From positions 1 through 64,000 of the forward strand of contig NZ_NWTI01000024.1 in the NCBI RefSeq assembly GCF_002531575.1: a stretch of DNA of 64,000 bases, in the 5' to 3' direction. The position numbers were made by a program, and so were the translations under genes. The notes below the pieces were generated by a model. It searched no databases. It had not been told where the DNA came from and saw only the letters and a list, made by a program, of their open reading frames with translations. This DNA comes from Bradyrhizobium sp. Y36 (lineage in GTDB: Bacteria > Pseudomonadota > Alphaproteobacteria > Rhizobiales > Xanthobacteraceae). Positions 7,649-17,234 of the stretch are shown here, piece after piece; the first letter of the stretch is position 1; every line of letters begins with the position of its first letter.

Positions 7649-7858
7649 TCAACATTCGTCTCTGGGAAGCCGGTGCAGGTAAGCGATCCCGAAGCTGGCG
7701 AGCTCTCCGGTATCACCCTGGCGCTCTTCCCATCTCCTGTGCAGATGGCGCTCCAGCAAACAGCGTCGGCTGTCGCGAGCGCCGACGTCGGGGCGCCGAG
7801 CGCGGTACACGTTCCAGGGGGTCTCCGAGGCGTTCTTCAAGACGACATCGTCAACCAT
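7649..7858 (-). CDS. Conserved small hypothetical protein (69 aa)
   Basis: Starts at the ATG at 7858, supported by GGGAG 7 bp upstream. Residues read like a compact helical protein: VLKNASETPWNVYRAR, RDSRRCLLERHLHRRW, then GELASFGIAYLHRLP. I recall similar ETPW...RRCLLE-HL sequences as hypothetical proteins in Bradyrhizobium. Function unknown. First of three tightly packed genes ending with the glycosyltransferase. Confidence 0.6.
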   Translation of the reverse strand: MVDDVVLKNASETPWNVYRARRPDVGARDSRRCLLERHLHRRWEERQGDTGELASFGIAYLHRLPRDEC

Positions 7859-7958
7859 TTCTGCGCTCCCGGCGACCGATCCGATCGCTGGCAACTCGAC
7901 ACAGTCGGCAAAGTTTCCAGTTTTTCCCGAGCGCGTGCCTCAACGCACAAGCGGGCGT

Positions 7959-8366
7959 TCAGCAAGCTTTTGCGCGGGCCCGCTCGCGTGCCGCACGACG
8001 GCGCTGCAGGCGCTGGCTTCGGCCGGAGCGCCTGGCGGCGAGAGGTGTGGACGCCGCTGGACTTGAAGCCGGCGGCTCCACGGCGGGCGCAGCGCTCTCC
8101 GTCGTTGTCTCGGCAGGCTTGGCTTCCATGAACCCCAGCACGGCACGGCCCTTCTCCGTGATCCGCCATCCGCCATTCAGACGCTCGACCAATCCTTGCG
8201 AGAAGATGTCGAGCTCCGGCACGCGAGCGGCAAGGCGCTTGGTCCGCTCGGCCCAGTCGCGCCCGCTCGTCGCCAGGATCGCCATGTCGCGCTTGAGATC
8301 GACCATGACGGCGAACCCGTCGGGATAGCTCACCAGGATCTTGAGCACGGTGACCTGGAAGTTCAC
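7959..8366 (-). CDS. Hypothetical protein with winged-helix-like N-terminus
   Basis: 135 residues. The first about 80 (FQVTVLKILVSYPDGFAVM ... GLVERLNGGWRITEKGRAVLGFME) look like a winged helix ending in a beta-wing. The rest is an Ala/Pro/Thr linker and a very basic C-terminus (RRSGRSQRLQRRRAARERARAK) suited to nucleic-acid contact. It follows the 8383 gene by 16 bp and may be cotranscribed. A DNA-binding role is inference from shape and charge. Confidence 0.7.
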   Translation of the reverse strand: MNFQVTVLKILVSYPDGFAVMVDLKRDMAILATSGRDWAERTKRLAARVPELDIFSQGLVERLNGGWRITEKGRAVLGFMEAKPAETTTESAAPAVEPPASSPAASTPLAARRSGRSQRLQRRRAARERARAKAC

Positions 8367-8382
8367 CCCAGCCTTCCTCGAC

Positions 8383-8583
8383 CTATCGCCACATGGTCGG
8401 AGCGTCGTGGAGGGCCGCGCGTCCGACCTGCTTCAGCTTCTCCGGCGAGCTGTCGCCGTTCGTCGCCGCTTCCAGAATCCTCGAAGCAACATGGGTGCGC
8501 GCCGCGGTTTCGTGGCGCGAGACGTCTTCGCAGACCTCGTCGGATACGGCGCGCAAGAGCGCGGTCGTGGCCGGATCGAACAT
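8383..8583 (-). CDS. Conserved small hypothetical protein (66 aa)
   Basis: Start at the ATG at 8583, preceded by GGGGG. The sequence MFDPATTALLRAVSDEVC, THVASRILEAATNG, LKQVGRAALHDAPTMWR matches a small helical family I know from Bradyrhizobium genomes, where copies begin MFDP-T---LR-VLDEVC. Function unknown. First gene of a probable operon running down to the glycosyltransferase. Confidence 0.7.
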   Translation of the reverse strand: MFDPATTALLRAVSDEVCEDVSRHETAARTHVASRILEAATNGDSSPEKLKQVGRAALHDAPTMWR

Positions 8584-8754
8584 GGAAACCCCCAACGCAG
8601 GAAGAGTTAGCTTACCGCGGAATAGCTTTGCGACGAATTCAACAAAGTTAACCGCCCCGCCCCAAGCATGAACGGCCCCCACGTGCGAGCAGCCCACCCG
8701 GCTGCAAAGCTGCTCCTTCGGTCCCCTTCTTTGACCCTCTCCCAGGCTTTCCGC

Positions 8755-9174
8755 TCACCACGATCCGCCGGCAGTCGCATCGGCGCGCTCGAAGGCGAGA
8801 CGGCGGTCGGGTGTCCGCTTCCGCAGCATTGCCGACCGCTTCGGATGCGTGAGGACCGCCGCAACGTGGGCCGGCTCTTCCTTCTGGGCCTCGCCGGATG
8901 GTGCGGCAGGCATGGCGGCCATGGCTTCTCGCACTTCCCGCGGCAGCTCTTCCGGGATCGGATCGGCCTGCGCGATCATCGGTACCTCGGCGCGCTGGCT
9001 GGTGTCGAAGACGATTTTCTCCGGAAGGCTCCTCGCCGATTTTATCCGGATGATGGTCCTGTCGGGGTCGGCCACGGCGGCGGCTTCTACCGGAGCGGGC
9101 AGGTACCGATCCGCAGCGAAGAGCAACGCCAGCAGGAACCCGCCGACGAAGACGAAATAACGAATGATCGGCAT
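8755..9174 (-). CDS. Single-span membrane-anchored hypothetical protein
   Basis: 139 residues with an N-terminal anchor (IIRYFVFVGGFLLALLFAADRYLP) and a soluble part containing TIIRIKSARSLPEKIVFDT, an Ala/Pro/Glu-rich linker and a basic tail. This type is frequent in Bradyrhizobium as a hypothetical exported protein. No enzymatic motif. It stands 80 bp downstream of the DUF1236 gene on the same strand. Confidence 0.7.
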   Translation of the reverse strand: MPIIRYFVFVGGFLLALLFAADRYLPAPVEAAAVADPDRTIIRIKSARSLPEKIVFDTSQRAEVPMIAQADPIPEELPREVREAMAAMPAAPSGEAQKEEPAHVAAVLTHPKRSAMLRKRTPDRRLAFERADATAGGSW

Positions 9175-9254
9175 GGATGGCCGCTCGGAAATGGGAAATC
9201 AAGGTATCGGCGGATGGGAGGCGGGCCGCTGCGATCAGCGACGCGCTAGAATGC

Positions 9255-9593
9255 TCAGTCGATCTCCTGGACGACCGTCCGGGTCGACGGATCGACCAGC
9301 ATCACGCGCTCGCCCGAGTAGACATAGCGGTACTTCCTGAGCGAAGGACCCCAATCGGCGGGCACCGCCTCGAGCTCGACCTCGCGCGGGACGGGCTGGC
9401 CGACCACGATCTTCTGCTGCACCGGACGAACCTTGTGCTCGGTGACGTAGGTGCGGATCTTGGTGCGGTATTCCGGCTCGATCTGCACGGCGGCCGAGTG
9501 ACCGGTGCCGGTGGTTGTGACGACCGTCGACTGCGCCATCGCGCCCGTCGAGATCAGCGCGGCCAGGGCCGTCGTCACTAGAAGATTGTTCAT
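9255..9593 (-). CDS. DUF1236 exported protein
   Basis: 112 residues from the ATG at 9593 (GGAGAACAAC upstream). A signal peptide (MNNLLVTTALAALISTGAMA) precedes one DUF1236 module with VGQPVPREVELEAVPADW, LRKYRYVYSGERVMLVDP and the terminal VQEID, matching the C-terminal module of the 4436-5533 protein. It is a minimal version of that protein without the low-complexity spacer. The EcfG promoter 35 bp upstream implies general-stress control. Confidence 0.85.
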   Translation of the reverse strand: MNNLLVTTALAALISTGAMAQSTVVTTTGTGHSAAVQIEPEYRTKIRTYVTEHKVRPVQQKIVVGQPVPREVELEAVPADWGPSLRKYRYVYSGERVMLVDPSTRTVVQEID

Positions 9594-9627
9594 GTTGTTC
9601 TCCTCGCCGCCAGATGCGGCATGCGAG

Positions 9628-9652
9628 AACCCGCAGATGATGGCAAGGTTCC
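9628..9652 (-). promoter_or_regulatory. EcfG-type promoter of the second DUF1236 gene
   Basis: Minus strand GGAAC (9652-9648), 17-bp spacer, GTT (9630-9628). Confidence 0.65.
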
Positions 9653-9773
9653 GGAAAGAGGCAGGAGAATTGCCATATTTTCCCGAACGTCGGAGGCGAG
9701 AGCGCGGGAAGTCGGCTCGGATCAAGGATTGGCTCGAGCCCCGAGAGCGTGGTCCGCCAGGCACTCGGTAAGG

Positions 9774-11885
9774 TCATCCCTTCTGCAGCACGGTCGAGAG
9801 CGCCGAGGCGTCATTCAATATCGAGAAGACCTCGCGCGAAGACAGATGCGCGGCGGCTTCCTCGAACGTCTCGCTGGCATCCACCTTGGCACGTCCGACC
9901 GCCAGGTTGGCGTCTACGGTATCGGGCCTGGCAGCGCGCGGTGGCGGCAACTGGGCGACATGAAAGGCCAGCAGCTCGGGGGCTTCGCGAAGCTCCGTGA
10001 GAGCGGGTTTGATGCCGACCTCCGCCGCCGCACTCAATTCGTTGGCCCGGCGCAGGATTGAAGGCGGCTCCCGGTCTTCAGGGGTGGCGAACAGTTTGCC
10101 GGACGACGGCCTGGCCGTCAGCGCCCCGATAGGAACAGCGAACAGCAGCCCGACGATCACCGGCGACATCCAGAGCAAAAGTGGCAACGAAACGGCGTAG
10201 GCGCTTGCGGCCATCGCAACGCCGCACAAGGTCGGGATGCCGTACTTCCGATAGAGCTCGCGGCGCTCCACAGTGCCGTCGTCTCGTCTTTGCGTCTGCC
10301 ATCCGGCATCGCGGCCGGCCAGAATCTCGACGACCGCGATCGACTGAAAGATCATCATTACGGGCGCCATCAATGCAGAGATGACGATCTCCGCGAGAAC
10401 TCCGGCCGAGGTCCGCAACGCGCCGCCGAATTGGCGCCTCACCGGGCTCCGCGTCCAAACGACGACCAGACTGAGCAGCTTCGGCAACAACAACAGTCCC
10501 ATCGTGGCGACGAACACCCAAATAGCGAGCACGGGATCCTGGGCCGGCCAGGTCGGAAAGAGGGAGAAGCCCTTGGGAAAATACTCCGGGCGCACGAAGC
10601 GGGCCTGGAGCGAGATCAGCATCCCCAGCAGCAGGAATAGCAGCCACAGCGGCGCCGTTAGATAGGCCCCGATCCCCACCATGAAATGCAGGCGCGATAC
10701 CCAATGGAGACCGCGAGCGGGCACCACGGCGAGATGCTGAAGATTGCCCTGACACCAGCGCCGGTCGCGCGCGGCGAAATCGAGCAGCGAAGGCGGCACC
10801 TCCTCAAAGCTTCCGCCGAGCGTCGGCAGCATGTAGATACCCCACCCCGCCCGCCGCATCAGCGCGGCCTCGACGAAATCGTGGCTGAGGATGTGCCCGC
10901 CGAACGGCTTGGGTCCCCGAAGCTGCGGCAGCGCCGCCGCTTCCGCGAACGCCTTCACGCGGATGATCGCGTTGTGGCCCCAATAGTTGCCTTCCGAGCC
11001 GTGCCACCAGGCCACGCCGGCGGCGATCATCGGCCCGTACAGCCGGCCCGCGAATTGCTGGACGCGGCTAAAAAAACTTCGCGCGTTGACCACCATCGGG
11101 AGCGTTTGGACGAGCCCCGCGGTCGGATTGGCCTCGATGGCATGGACCAACCGGACGATGGTCTGTCCGCTCATGAGACTGTCGGCGTCGAGCACGATCA
11201 TGAAGTCGTAGACGGCGCCGAACCGCGTGATCCACTCGGAGATGTTGCCGGCTTTCCGCGCCGTGTTGTCGGCGCGGTGGCGATAGTACAGTCGCGGCGT
11301 CCCCACCGCCTGCCGTAGCGCGAGCAACGCTTTCTCCTCGGCGACCCAGATGTCCGGGTCGGTGCTGTCGCTCAGAACGTACCAGTCGAACAGCTCCCCG
11401 TGCGAGGTCGCCTCCAAGGATTCGATCATCGCGCGAAGCCGCGCCGTCAATCGGTGCGGGTCCTCGTTGTAGGTGGGAAGCAGCATGGCGGTGCGGCTCA
11501 CGATCGCAGGCAGCTCCGCAACTACCGCGGTCGGATGGGTCAGCAGCACGAAGAACCCGGCGAGTGCGGAGGCAAACGAGAAAGCCACCCACGCGAGCAA
11601 AACGAGGAACAGCACCAGCACCATGGCTTCCAGTACGGTGACGCCGCCGACCTCCAGCACGCGATACATCTCGTAGCCGCCCGCGCCCGTGAGCGCCGCC
11701 GTCGCGAGCAGAATGAGGCCGCGGCGCCAAGCCATCGCGGAGCCCACCGCCGCAGGAACGCGGTCGGGGACCCGGGCCTTCCCGAGGTTGCCAGGAGCCA
11801 TCGGAAGCGGCGTCTCGCGAGGCAGCAGGCGCTCCGTCGCGATATCGCCGGCGACCGGTCGCGTCGCCGTGGTCAGGGGGCCCAT
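9774..11885 (-). CDS. mdoH: Glucans biosynthesis glucosyltransferase H
   Basis: 703 residues; inner-membrane GT2 glucosyltransferase that polymerises UDP-glucose into the beta-glucan backbone of osmoregulated periplasmic glucans. Membrane spans lie near 55-115 and again after about 405. Catalytic motifs: VLSDSTDPD (about 171-179), VLDADSLMSG with DADS at 233-236, SHDFVEA (334-340), and the Q/R-x-x-RW element RDRRWCQGN (373-381). The start overlaps the end of mdoG by 13 bp, so the two are one operon. The C-terminal tail is soluble. Confidence 0.93.
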   Translation of the reverse strand: MGPLTTATRPVAGDIATERLLPRETPLPMAPGNLGKARVPDRVPAAVGSAMAWRRGLILLATAALTGAGGYEMYRVLEVGGVTVLEAMVLVLFLVLLAWVAFSFASALAGFFVLLTHPTAVVAELPAIVSRTAMLLPTYNEDPHRLTARLRAMIESLEATSHGELFDWYVLSDSTDPDIWVAEEKALLALRQAVGTPRLYYRHRADNTARKAGNISEWITRFGAVYDFMIVLDADSLMSGQTIVRLVHAIEANPTAGLVQTLPMVVNARSFFSRVQQFAGRLYGPMIAAGVAWWHGSEGNYWGHNAIIRVKAFAEAAALPQLRGPKPFGGHILSHDFVEAALMRRAGWGIYMLPTLGGSFEEVPPSLLDFAARDRRWCQGNLQHLAVVPARGLHWVSRLHFMVGIGAYLTAPLWLLFLLLGMLISLQARFVRPEYFPKGFSLFPTWPAQDPVLAIWVFVATMGLLLLPKLLSLVVVWTRSPVRRQFGGALRTSAGVLAEIVISALMAPVMMIFQSIAVVEILAGRDAGWQTQRRDDGTVERRELYRKYGIPTLCGVAMAASAYAVSLPLLLWMSPVIVGLLFAVPIGALTARPSSGKLFATPEDREPPSILRRANELSAAAEVGIKPALTELREAPELLAFHVAQLPPPRAARPDTVDANLAVGRAKVDASETFEEAAAHLSSREVFSILNDASALSTVLQKG

Positions 11886-13378
11886 CGGTAGACCCAGACT
11901 TCCGACAAGGGCTTGTCACCCTCGGTCAGAAACGCGCGCAGCTCGATCGGCTCGCCTTTCACCTGGCACTGGAAGCTGAGCCGCCAGCCACCGGTGTAGG
12001 GATTGGGCTGCGTGACGATGTTCTTCACTTCGGACTTCTCCGCCGTCACCACGCCTTTCACGCCCGCGGGATCGATGCCCTTCAGGTTCTCACCGACCAG
12101 ATCGAGGACGAAGAGGCGGGCATCCTCGCCCCGCGCCCCTATTCCGCTTCGCGTGAAGCGCGCCAGCGAATGCGGCTTCGGGCTATCCGGGCCCCAGTAC
12201 AGCCGATAGGTGTAGTTGTGTTCGCCCTTGGCCTGCAGGGGGTTCTTCGGCCGCCAGAACGCGGCAATGTTGTCGTGAACCTCCTCCTTGGTCGGGATCT
12301 CGAATAGCGTGACCCCGCCCTCGCCCCAATCGCCGATGGGCTCCATCCAGAGACTTGGGCGTTTTTCGAAGCTGGACTCGATGTCCTGGTAGGCGAAGAA
12401 GTTTCGCTCCCGTTGCATCAAGCCGAAGCCGCGGGGATTGAGATCCTGAAAGGTGCTGATCTGCAGATCGCGCGGATTGCTGAGCGGGCGCCAAAGGCTT
12501 TCGCCCTTGCCGTTGAAGATCGCCAGGCCGTCGGAATCGTGGACCGACGGACGGAAGTCGTCGATGTCGTTGCGGTCGTTCGGGCCGTAGAAGAACATGC
12601 TGGTCATGGGCGCGAGACCGGCGCGCTGCATTTCGACGCGCGGATAGACCGACATTTCAACGTCGAACACCGTGGTTTCGCCCGGCCGGACGGTGAAGCG
12701 GTAGCTTGCCGCGCAGCTTTTGCTGTCGAGGAGAGCTTGGATGACCATCGAGGTTGCACCCGACGCCGGCCGCTCGAGCCAGAAGGCCTTGAAGAGCGGA
12801 AACTCCTCGCCCTTGGCTTCGCCGGTATCGATCGAGAGTCCGCGGGCGGAGAGCCCGTACGTCTGCCCCTTGGCCACAGCGCGGAAATAACTCGCGCCCA
12901 GGAATACGCAGACCTCGTCGTAATAGTCGGGACGGTTTATGGGCGCATGGATGCGGAAGCCTGCGAACCCGAGATCCGTCTCCTCGAACGCCGGGACCTT
13001 CTCTCCGAAAGAAAAGTCCGCCTTGCGGTACTTGATCTCGGCGACCTTTCCATCCGCGACCTCGAAGATATTCACCCTGTTCTTGTAAAAGAAGCCACGA
13101 TGGAAGAACTGCGCTTCGAACGGAAGATTCTTGCCACGCCAAAGGGCCCGCTCAGGCAAAAAGCGGATCGAACGGTACTGGTCGTAGTCCAGGTCTTTCA
13201 ACCCGGCCGGCAGCTTCTCGTCGGGCGCCTCGAACGGCTTGCTTGCGATCGCACGGGCAAGATCCCTCACCGTCGACGGGCCAAAGGTCTCGTCCGACGC
13301 AGCGGCGAAGCCGCTGCGCGAGGCGAGTAGCATCGCCGGCAGTAACGCCGACCCTTGAACAAGCTGGCGTCGGTTCAC
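11873..13378 (-). CDS. mdoG: Periplasmic glucan biosynthesis protein G/D family
   Basis: 501 residues, GTG start with GAGGAG upstream. The N-terminus MNRRQLVQGSALLPAMLLASRSGFA resembles a Tat signal, so an OpgD-like export route is possible. The mature part carries OpgG/D beta-sandwich hallmarks: FFHRGFFYKNRVNIFEV, FAGFRIHAPIN, FLGASYFRAVAKGQTYGLSARGL and TSMFFYGPNDRND. The protein is thought to shape or branch glucan chains in the periplasm with MdoH. An EcfG promoter lies 35-60 bp upstream, suggesting induction by osmotic and general stress. Confidence 0.93.
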   Translation of the reverse strand: MNRRQLVQGSALLPAMLLASRSGFAAASDETFGPSTVRDLARAIASKPFEAPDEKLPAGLKDLDYDQYRSIRFLPERALWRGKNLPFEAQFFHRGFFYKNRVNIFEVADGKVAEIKYRKADFSFGEKVPAFEETDLGFAGFRIHAPINRPDYYDEVCVFLGASYFRAVAKGQTYGLSARGLSIDTGEAKGEEFPLFKAFWLERPASGATSMVIQALLDSKSCAASYRFTVRPGETTVFDVEMSVYPRVEMQRAGLAPMTSMFFYGPNDRNDIDDFRPSVHDSDGLAIFNGKGESLWRPLSNPRDLQISTFQDLNPRGFGLMQRERNFFAYQDIESSFEKRPSLWMEPIGDWGEGGVTLFEIPTKEEVHDNIAAFWRPKNPLQAKGEHNYTYRLYWGPDSPKPHSLARFTRSGIGARGEDARLFVLDLVGENLKGIDPAGVKGVVTAEKSEVKNIVTQPNPYTGGWRLSFQCQVKGEPIELRAFLTEGDKPLSEVWVYRWAP

Positions 13379-13411
13379 GTGTACTCCTCGCTACTGCTGC
13401 CGCGGCCAAGC

Positions 13412-13437
13412 AACGATCACCATGGCCCGTGGGTTCC
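13412..13437 (-). promoter_or_regulatory. EcfG-type promoter of mdoGH
   Basis: Minus strand GGAAC (13437-13433), 18-bp spacer ending in C, GTT (13414-13412). Confidence 0.65.
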
Positions 13438-13557
13438 ACGGCCCGCGTATAGTCCCAGAGGTACATACTTCCAGCATCATTGGCCGAGGCTCTGCCCGTA
13501 GGCGTCGGTGGCTGAGAGACCGATTGCGCTCCCGCCCGCACCAAGTGGAGCACAACC

Positions 13558-13790
13558 ATGCCTATTGCGCGCTTGCTCGCGGACATCACCATTGCGCCAG
13601 AATAGCGGAACGCTCTCGAGTTGGCCTTCAAGGCCGCTCTCCGAAAACTCGAACTCGTCGATCGCGAGGGCCCTTGTGCGCTGTCGTCGCAAGGAAGATG
13701 CTCGAACTTCATCAGCGCGGTGTGACCGATGCTGCCGCACTCTCCGATCTGACCATTCGAGAAATCGGTAGGCAGCGGTTCAACTCAGCG
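13558..13790 (+). pseudogene. Small hypothetical protein, broken by a TAG and a frameshift
   Basis: A good ribosome site (GTGGAGCACAACC) precedes the ATG at 13558. The frame reads MPIARLLADITIAPE, then TAG (13603-13605), then RNALELAFKAALRKLELVDREG. Near 13678 it must shift by one base to continue CAVVARKMLELHQRG and VTDAAALSDLTIREIG. The joined product would be about 70-75 helical residues, like small Bradyrhizobium proteins beginning MPIARLL. Two independent lesions make it a recent pseudogene. It is the only coding trace in 13379-13846. Confidence 0.55.
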
Positions 13791-13846
13791 TCGGCTCGCT
13801 ACGCGAATGCCCGGCGAGTACCTAACTCCCTTCGGTGCCGCAGCGA

Positions 13847-14302
<456 letters not shown>

Positions 14303-14323
14303 GAGATCCTCCGATTTTGAGAG

Positions 14324-14349
14324 AACGGGCGAAGAGGTTCGCGGGTTCC
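14324..14349 (-). promoter_or_regulatory. EcfG-type promoter of the iron-permease-family gene
   Basis: Minus strand GGAAC (14349-14345), 18-bp spacer ending in C, GTT (14326-14324), 22 bp before the ATG. Confidence 0.65.
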
Positions 14350-14410
14350 CCGTAAGGCGCATCGACCACTAGCCTCAGTCGAAAGTATGAACGTCCGCAA
14401 TGGGATCTGC

Positions 14411-14436
14411 GGAACTGGAGGGCAAACGTTCCGGTT
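14411..14436 (+). promoter_or_regulatory. Candidate EcfG-type promoter of the GH15 gene
   Basis: GGAAC (14411-14415), 18-bp spacer, GTT (14434-14436). If used, transcription would begin only a few bases before the ATG at 14448, giving an almost leaderless message; chance occurrence cannot be excluded. Confidence 0.35.
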
Positions 14437-14447
14437 GGATGCCCAGC

Positions 14448-16277
14448 ATGGCTCGGATCGAAGACTACGCCTTGATCGGCGATTGTGAGACTGCGGGTCT
14501 GGTCGGGCGCGACGGGTCAATCGACTGGCTCTGCGTCCCCCGCTTCGATTCGGACAGCTGCTTCGCGAAGCTACTCGGCGATGAGCACAACGGATACTGG
14601 AAGATTTGCCCCGAGGCTCGCTCGAGCAGCGAACGACGCTACCGACCGGGCACCTTGATCCTCGAGACGACCTTTACGACCGACTGCGGCCGGGTCCGCC
14701 TCATCGATCTCATGCCGCCTAAGACGGATCTCTCGAAGGTCGTCAGAATCGTCGAAGGACTGGAGGGCGAGGTCGAGATGCGCAGCGAACTTGTCGCGCG
14801 CTTCGACTACGGGACCAGCGTACCTTGGGTCAGCCGCCTTGAGGACGGAGCGGTCAGCATGGTCGCGGGCGCGTCGATGCTACTGCTCAGGACCGCGGTG
14901 CCGATGCGCGGCGAAGCCATGAAAACTGTGGGCTCGTTCTCGGTCGCGCGCGGCGAGACCGTGGCTTTCGTGCTTTCCCATCAGATATCCTACCAGGATC
15001 CCGCCGCTCCCGAGGACCCTGCGTCTCTTCTGAAACAGGCAGAGGATTTCTGGCGCAATTGGTCCAGCCGCTGCAAGACGGCAGGGCCATATTCGGAGGC
15101 GGTCCAGCGATCCCTGATAACTCTCAAAGCGCTGACGTTCGGGCCGAGCGGCGGCATCGTCGCCGCCGCTACGACGTCGCTGCCGGAGCAGATCGGAGGC
15201 TCGAGAAATTGGGACTACCGCTTCTGCTGGGTACGTGACGCCACCTTGACGCTACTGGCCCTCGTGGGCGCGGGCTTCTTCGACGAAGCGCGCGCTTGGC
15301 GCGACTGGCTCGTCCGCGCCGTCGCGGGAAGTCCGCGGCAGCTCCAGATCATGTACGCGGTCACCGGCGAACGCAGGCTGACCGAGTGGGAAGTCCCGTG
15401 GCTCTCCGGATATGAGAACTCCAAGCCCGTCCGGATCGGAAACGCGGCGCACACCCAGCTTCAGCTCGACGTCTACGGCGAGCTGATGGACGCCCTATAT
15501 CAGGCGCGCCGCGGCGGTCTCCGCGAGAACAAGCGCGCCTGGGCAGTACAATGCGCGCTGCTCGACCATCTCAAGAGCATCTGGAGCCAGCCGGACGAGG
15601 GCATATGGGAGGTCCGGGGCGGCGCGAAACACTTCACGTATTCCAAGATCATGGCGTGGGTCGCCTACGATCGGGCCATCAAGTCGGCTGCCGAGTTCGG
15701 CATGAAGGGCCGCGTCGAGGAGTGGGAAGCGCAACGAGCCGCGATCCACGACGAGGTGTGCCGGCGCGGCTACGACCTTGAGCGCAAAACCTTCGTCCAG
15801 GTCTACGGCGAGCCGCAACTCGACGCGAGCTTGCTGCTGATCCCGGCCGTGGGCTTTCTGCCACCCGAGGATCCTCGCGTGATCTCGACGATCCAGGCGA
15901 TCGAACGGGAATTGCTCCAGGACGGTTTCGTCCGGCGTTACGATACGGGTGCGACGAAGGATGGTCTGCCGCCGGGGGAAGGCATGTTCCTGGCCTGCAG
16001 CTTCTGGCTGGCGGATGCCTACCATCTGATCGGCCGCGACGCCGAGGCCAAGGAATTGTTCGAGCGGCTTCTCGCGCTTCGCAACGACGTCGGCCTGCTA
16101 TCGGAAGAATACGACATTTCGCGGCGGCGCTTGGTCGGAAACTTTCCGCAGGCCTTTTCTCACATAGCCCTCGTCAATACCGCCCACAACCTCACCCACC
16201 GCGAAAAACCCTCGGAGCACCGCGGTAGCAAGAGAGCCCTCCCCAGCGAGGGAGATGAAGCCGCGCGCTCCGACTAG
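14448..16277 (+). CDS. Glycoside hydrolase family 15 (glucoamylase/trehalase-like)
   Basis: 609 residues from the ATG at 14448; in-frame ATGs at 14439 and 14400 are possible. The N-terminal beta-sandwich starts ARIEDYALIGDCETAGLVGRDG with SIDWLCVPRFDSD, the usual opening of bacterial GH15 proteins. The (alpha/alpha)6 barrel includes SRNWDYRFCWVRDATLTLLAL, PDEGIWEVRGG and GMFLACSFWLADAYHL, with WDYR, WVRDA, EGIWE (likely acid) and the late LLSEEYD region as catalytic elements. It probably cleaves alpha-glucans or trehalose in the cytoplasm, since there is no signal peptide. It is followed after 10 bp by an SDR dehydrogenase. Confidence 0.9.
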   Translation: MARIEDYALIGDCETAGLVGRDGSIDWLCVPRFDSDSCFAKLLGDEHNGYWKICPEARSSSERRYRPGTLILETTFTTDCGRVRLIDLMPPKTDLSKVVRIVEGLEGEVEMRSELVARFDYGTSVPWVSRLEDGAVSMVAGASMLLLRTAVPMRGEAMKTVGSFSVARGETVAFVLSHQISYQDPAAPEDPASLLKQAEDFWRNWSSRCKTAGPYSEAVQRSLITLKALTFGPSGGIVAAATTSLPEQIGGSRNWDYRFCWVRDATLTLLALVGAGFFDEARAWRDWLVRAVAGSPRQLQIMYAVTGERRLTEWEVPWLSGYENSKPVRIGNAAHTQLQLDVYGELMDALYQARRGGLRENKRAWAVQCALLDHLKSIWSQPDEGIWEVRGGAKHFTYSKIMAWVAYDRAIKSAAEFGMKGRVEEWEAQRAAIHDEVCRRGYDLERKTFVQVYGEPQLDASLLLIPAVGFLPPEDPRVISTIQAIERELLQDGFVRRYDTGATKDGLPPGEGMFLACSFWLADAYHLIGRDAEAKELFERLLALRNDVGLLSEEYDISRRRLVGNFPQAFSHIALVNTAHNLTHREKPSEHRGSKRALPSEGDEAARSD

Positions 16278-16287
16278 GAGGTCCGCC

Positions 16288-17160
16288 ATGACAGTGAATT
16301 CAACCGACCCGGCCGCTCCGGCAAGCCCGGGCGAGCGCTTGCGACCGCAGGCCCGCTTTCCCGTGACCCTGGAAGGGCAGCCTGCGCTGGTGACCGGCGC
16401 CAACTCAGGTATCGGCCGCGCGGTCGCGCTGGGGCTGGCCGCGGCCGGCGCCGACGTCGTCGTCAACTATGTCGTGGATCCCGTCTCAGCCGAAGAAGTC
16501 GTTCATGAAATCGAGGCCCGGGGCAGAAAAGCGATCGCAATCAAGGCGGACGTCAGCAACGAGGATGACGTCCGGTCGATGTTCGCCCGTGCCATCGATC
16601 ATTTCGGCACGTTGCACATCGTGGTGAACAACGCCGGACTGCAGCGCGACGCGCCCCTCCATGAGATGACGATCGATCAGTGGAATAAGGTGATCGGCGT
16701 CAATCTCACCGGCCAGTTCCTATGTGCCCGGGAGGCAGTCCGCGAATTCAAAAGACGGGGCATCGTCGGTGACATCTCGGCCGCGGCCGGCAAGCTCGTC
16801 TGCATGAGTTCGGTCCATCAGGAGATTCCGTGGGCGGGCCACGCGAACTACGCGGCATCGAAAGGCGGCGTGATGCAGATGATGCGAAGCATCGCGCAGG
16901 AAGTCGCCCCCATCGGCATCCGCGTCAACGGCATCGCACCCGGCGCCATCCGGACGCCCATCAATCAGCGCGCCTGGGAGACGAGGGAAGCGTACGAAAG
17001 CCTGATGACGCTGGTGCCCTACAAGCGCATCGGAGAGCCGGACGACATCGCGCAGGCGGTCGCCTGGCTCGTCTCCGACGCCGCCGACTACGTCACCGGC
17101 GCCACCCTGTTCATCGACGGCGGCATGACCCTATTCCCCGGCTTCGCAAGCGGAGGCTAG
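16288..17160 (+). CDS. SDR-family oxidoreductase (glucose 1-dehydrogenase-like)
   Basis: 290 residues; AGGAGG directly before the ATG at 16288. Rossmann motifs: TGANSGIGRAVALGLAAAGA (TGxxxGxG), NNAG at the end of beta-4, catalytic Ser in CMSSVHQ, YAASKGG (YxxxK), and IAPGAIRTP. The C-terminus YVTGATLFIDGGMTL is typical of glucose/ribitol-type dehydrogenases. The N-terminus carries a 30-residue Pro-rich extension. Coupled to the GH15 gene, it may oxidise glucose released by that enzyme; this is inference from operon context. Confidence 0.88.
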   Translation: MTVNSTDPAAPASPGERLRPQARFPVTLEGQPALVTGANSGIGRAVALGLAAAGADVVVNYVVDPVSAEEVVHEIEARGRKAIAIKADVSNEDDVRSMFARAIDHFGTLHIVVNNAGLQRDAPLHEMTIDQWNKVIGVNLTGQFLCAREAVREFKRRGIVGDISAAAGKLVCMSSVHQEIPWAGHANYAASKGGVMQMMRSIAQEVAPIGIRVNGIAPGAIRTPINQRAWETREAYESLMTLVPYKRIGEPDDIAQAVAWLVSDAADYVTGATLFIDGGMTLFPGFASGG

Positions 17161-17234
17161 GCAAAGCCTCAGGGTCATGATCCCAACGAGAACCGCTGGT
17201 CGCATCGCTTACGCAGCAATTGGAGGATCGAACT

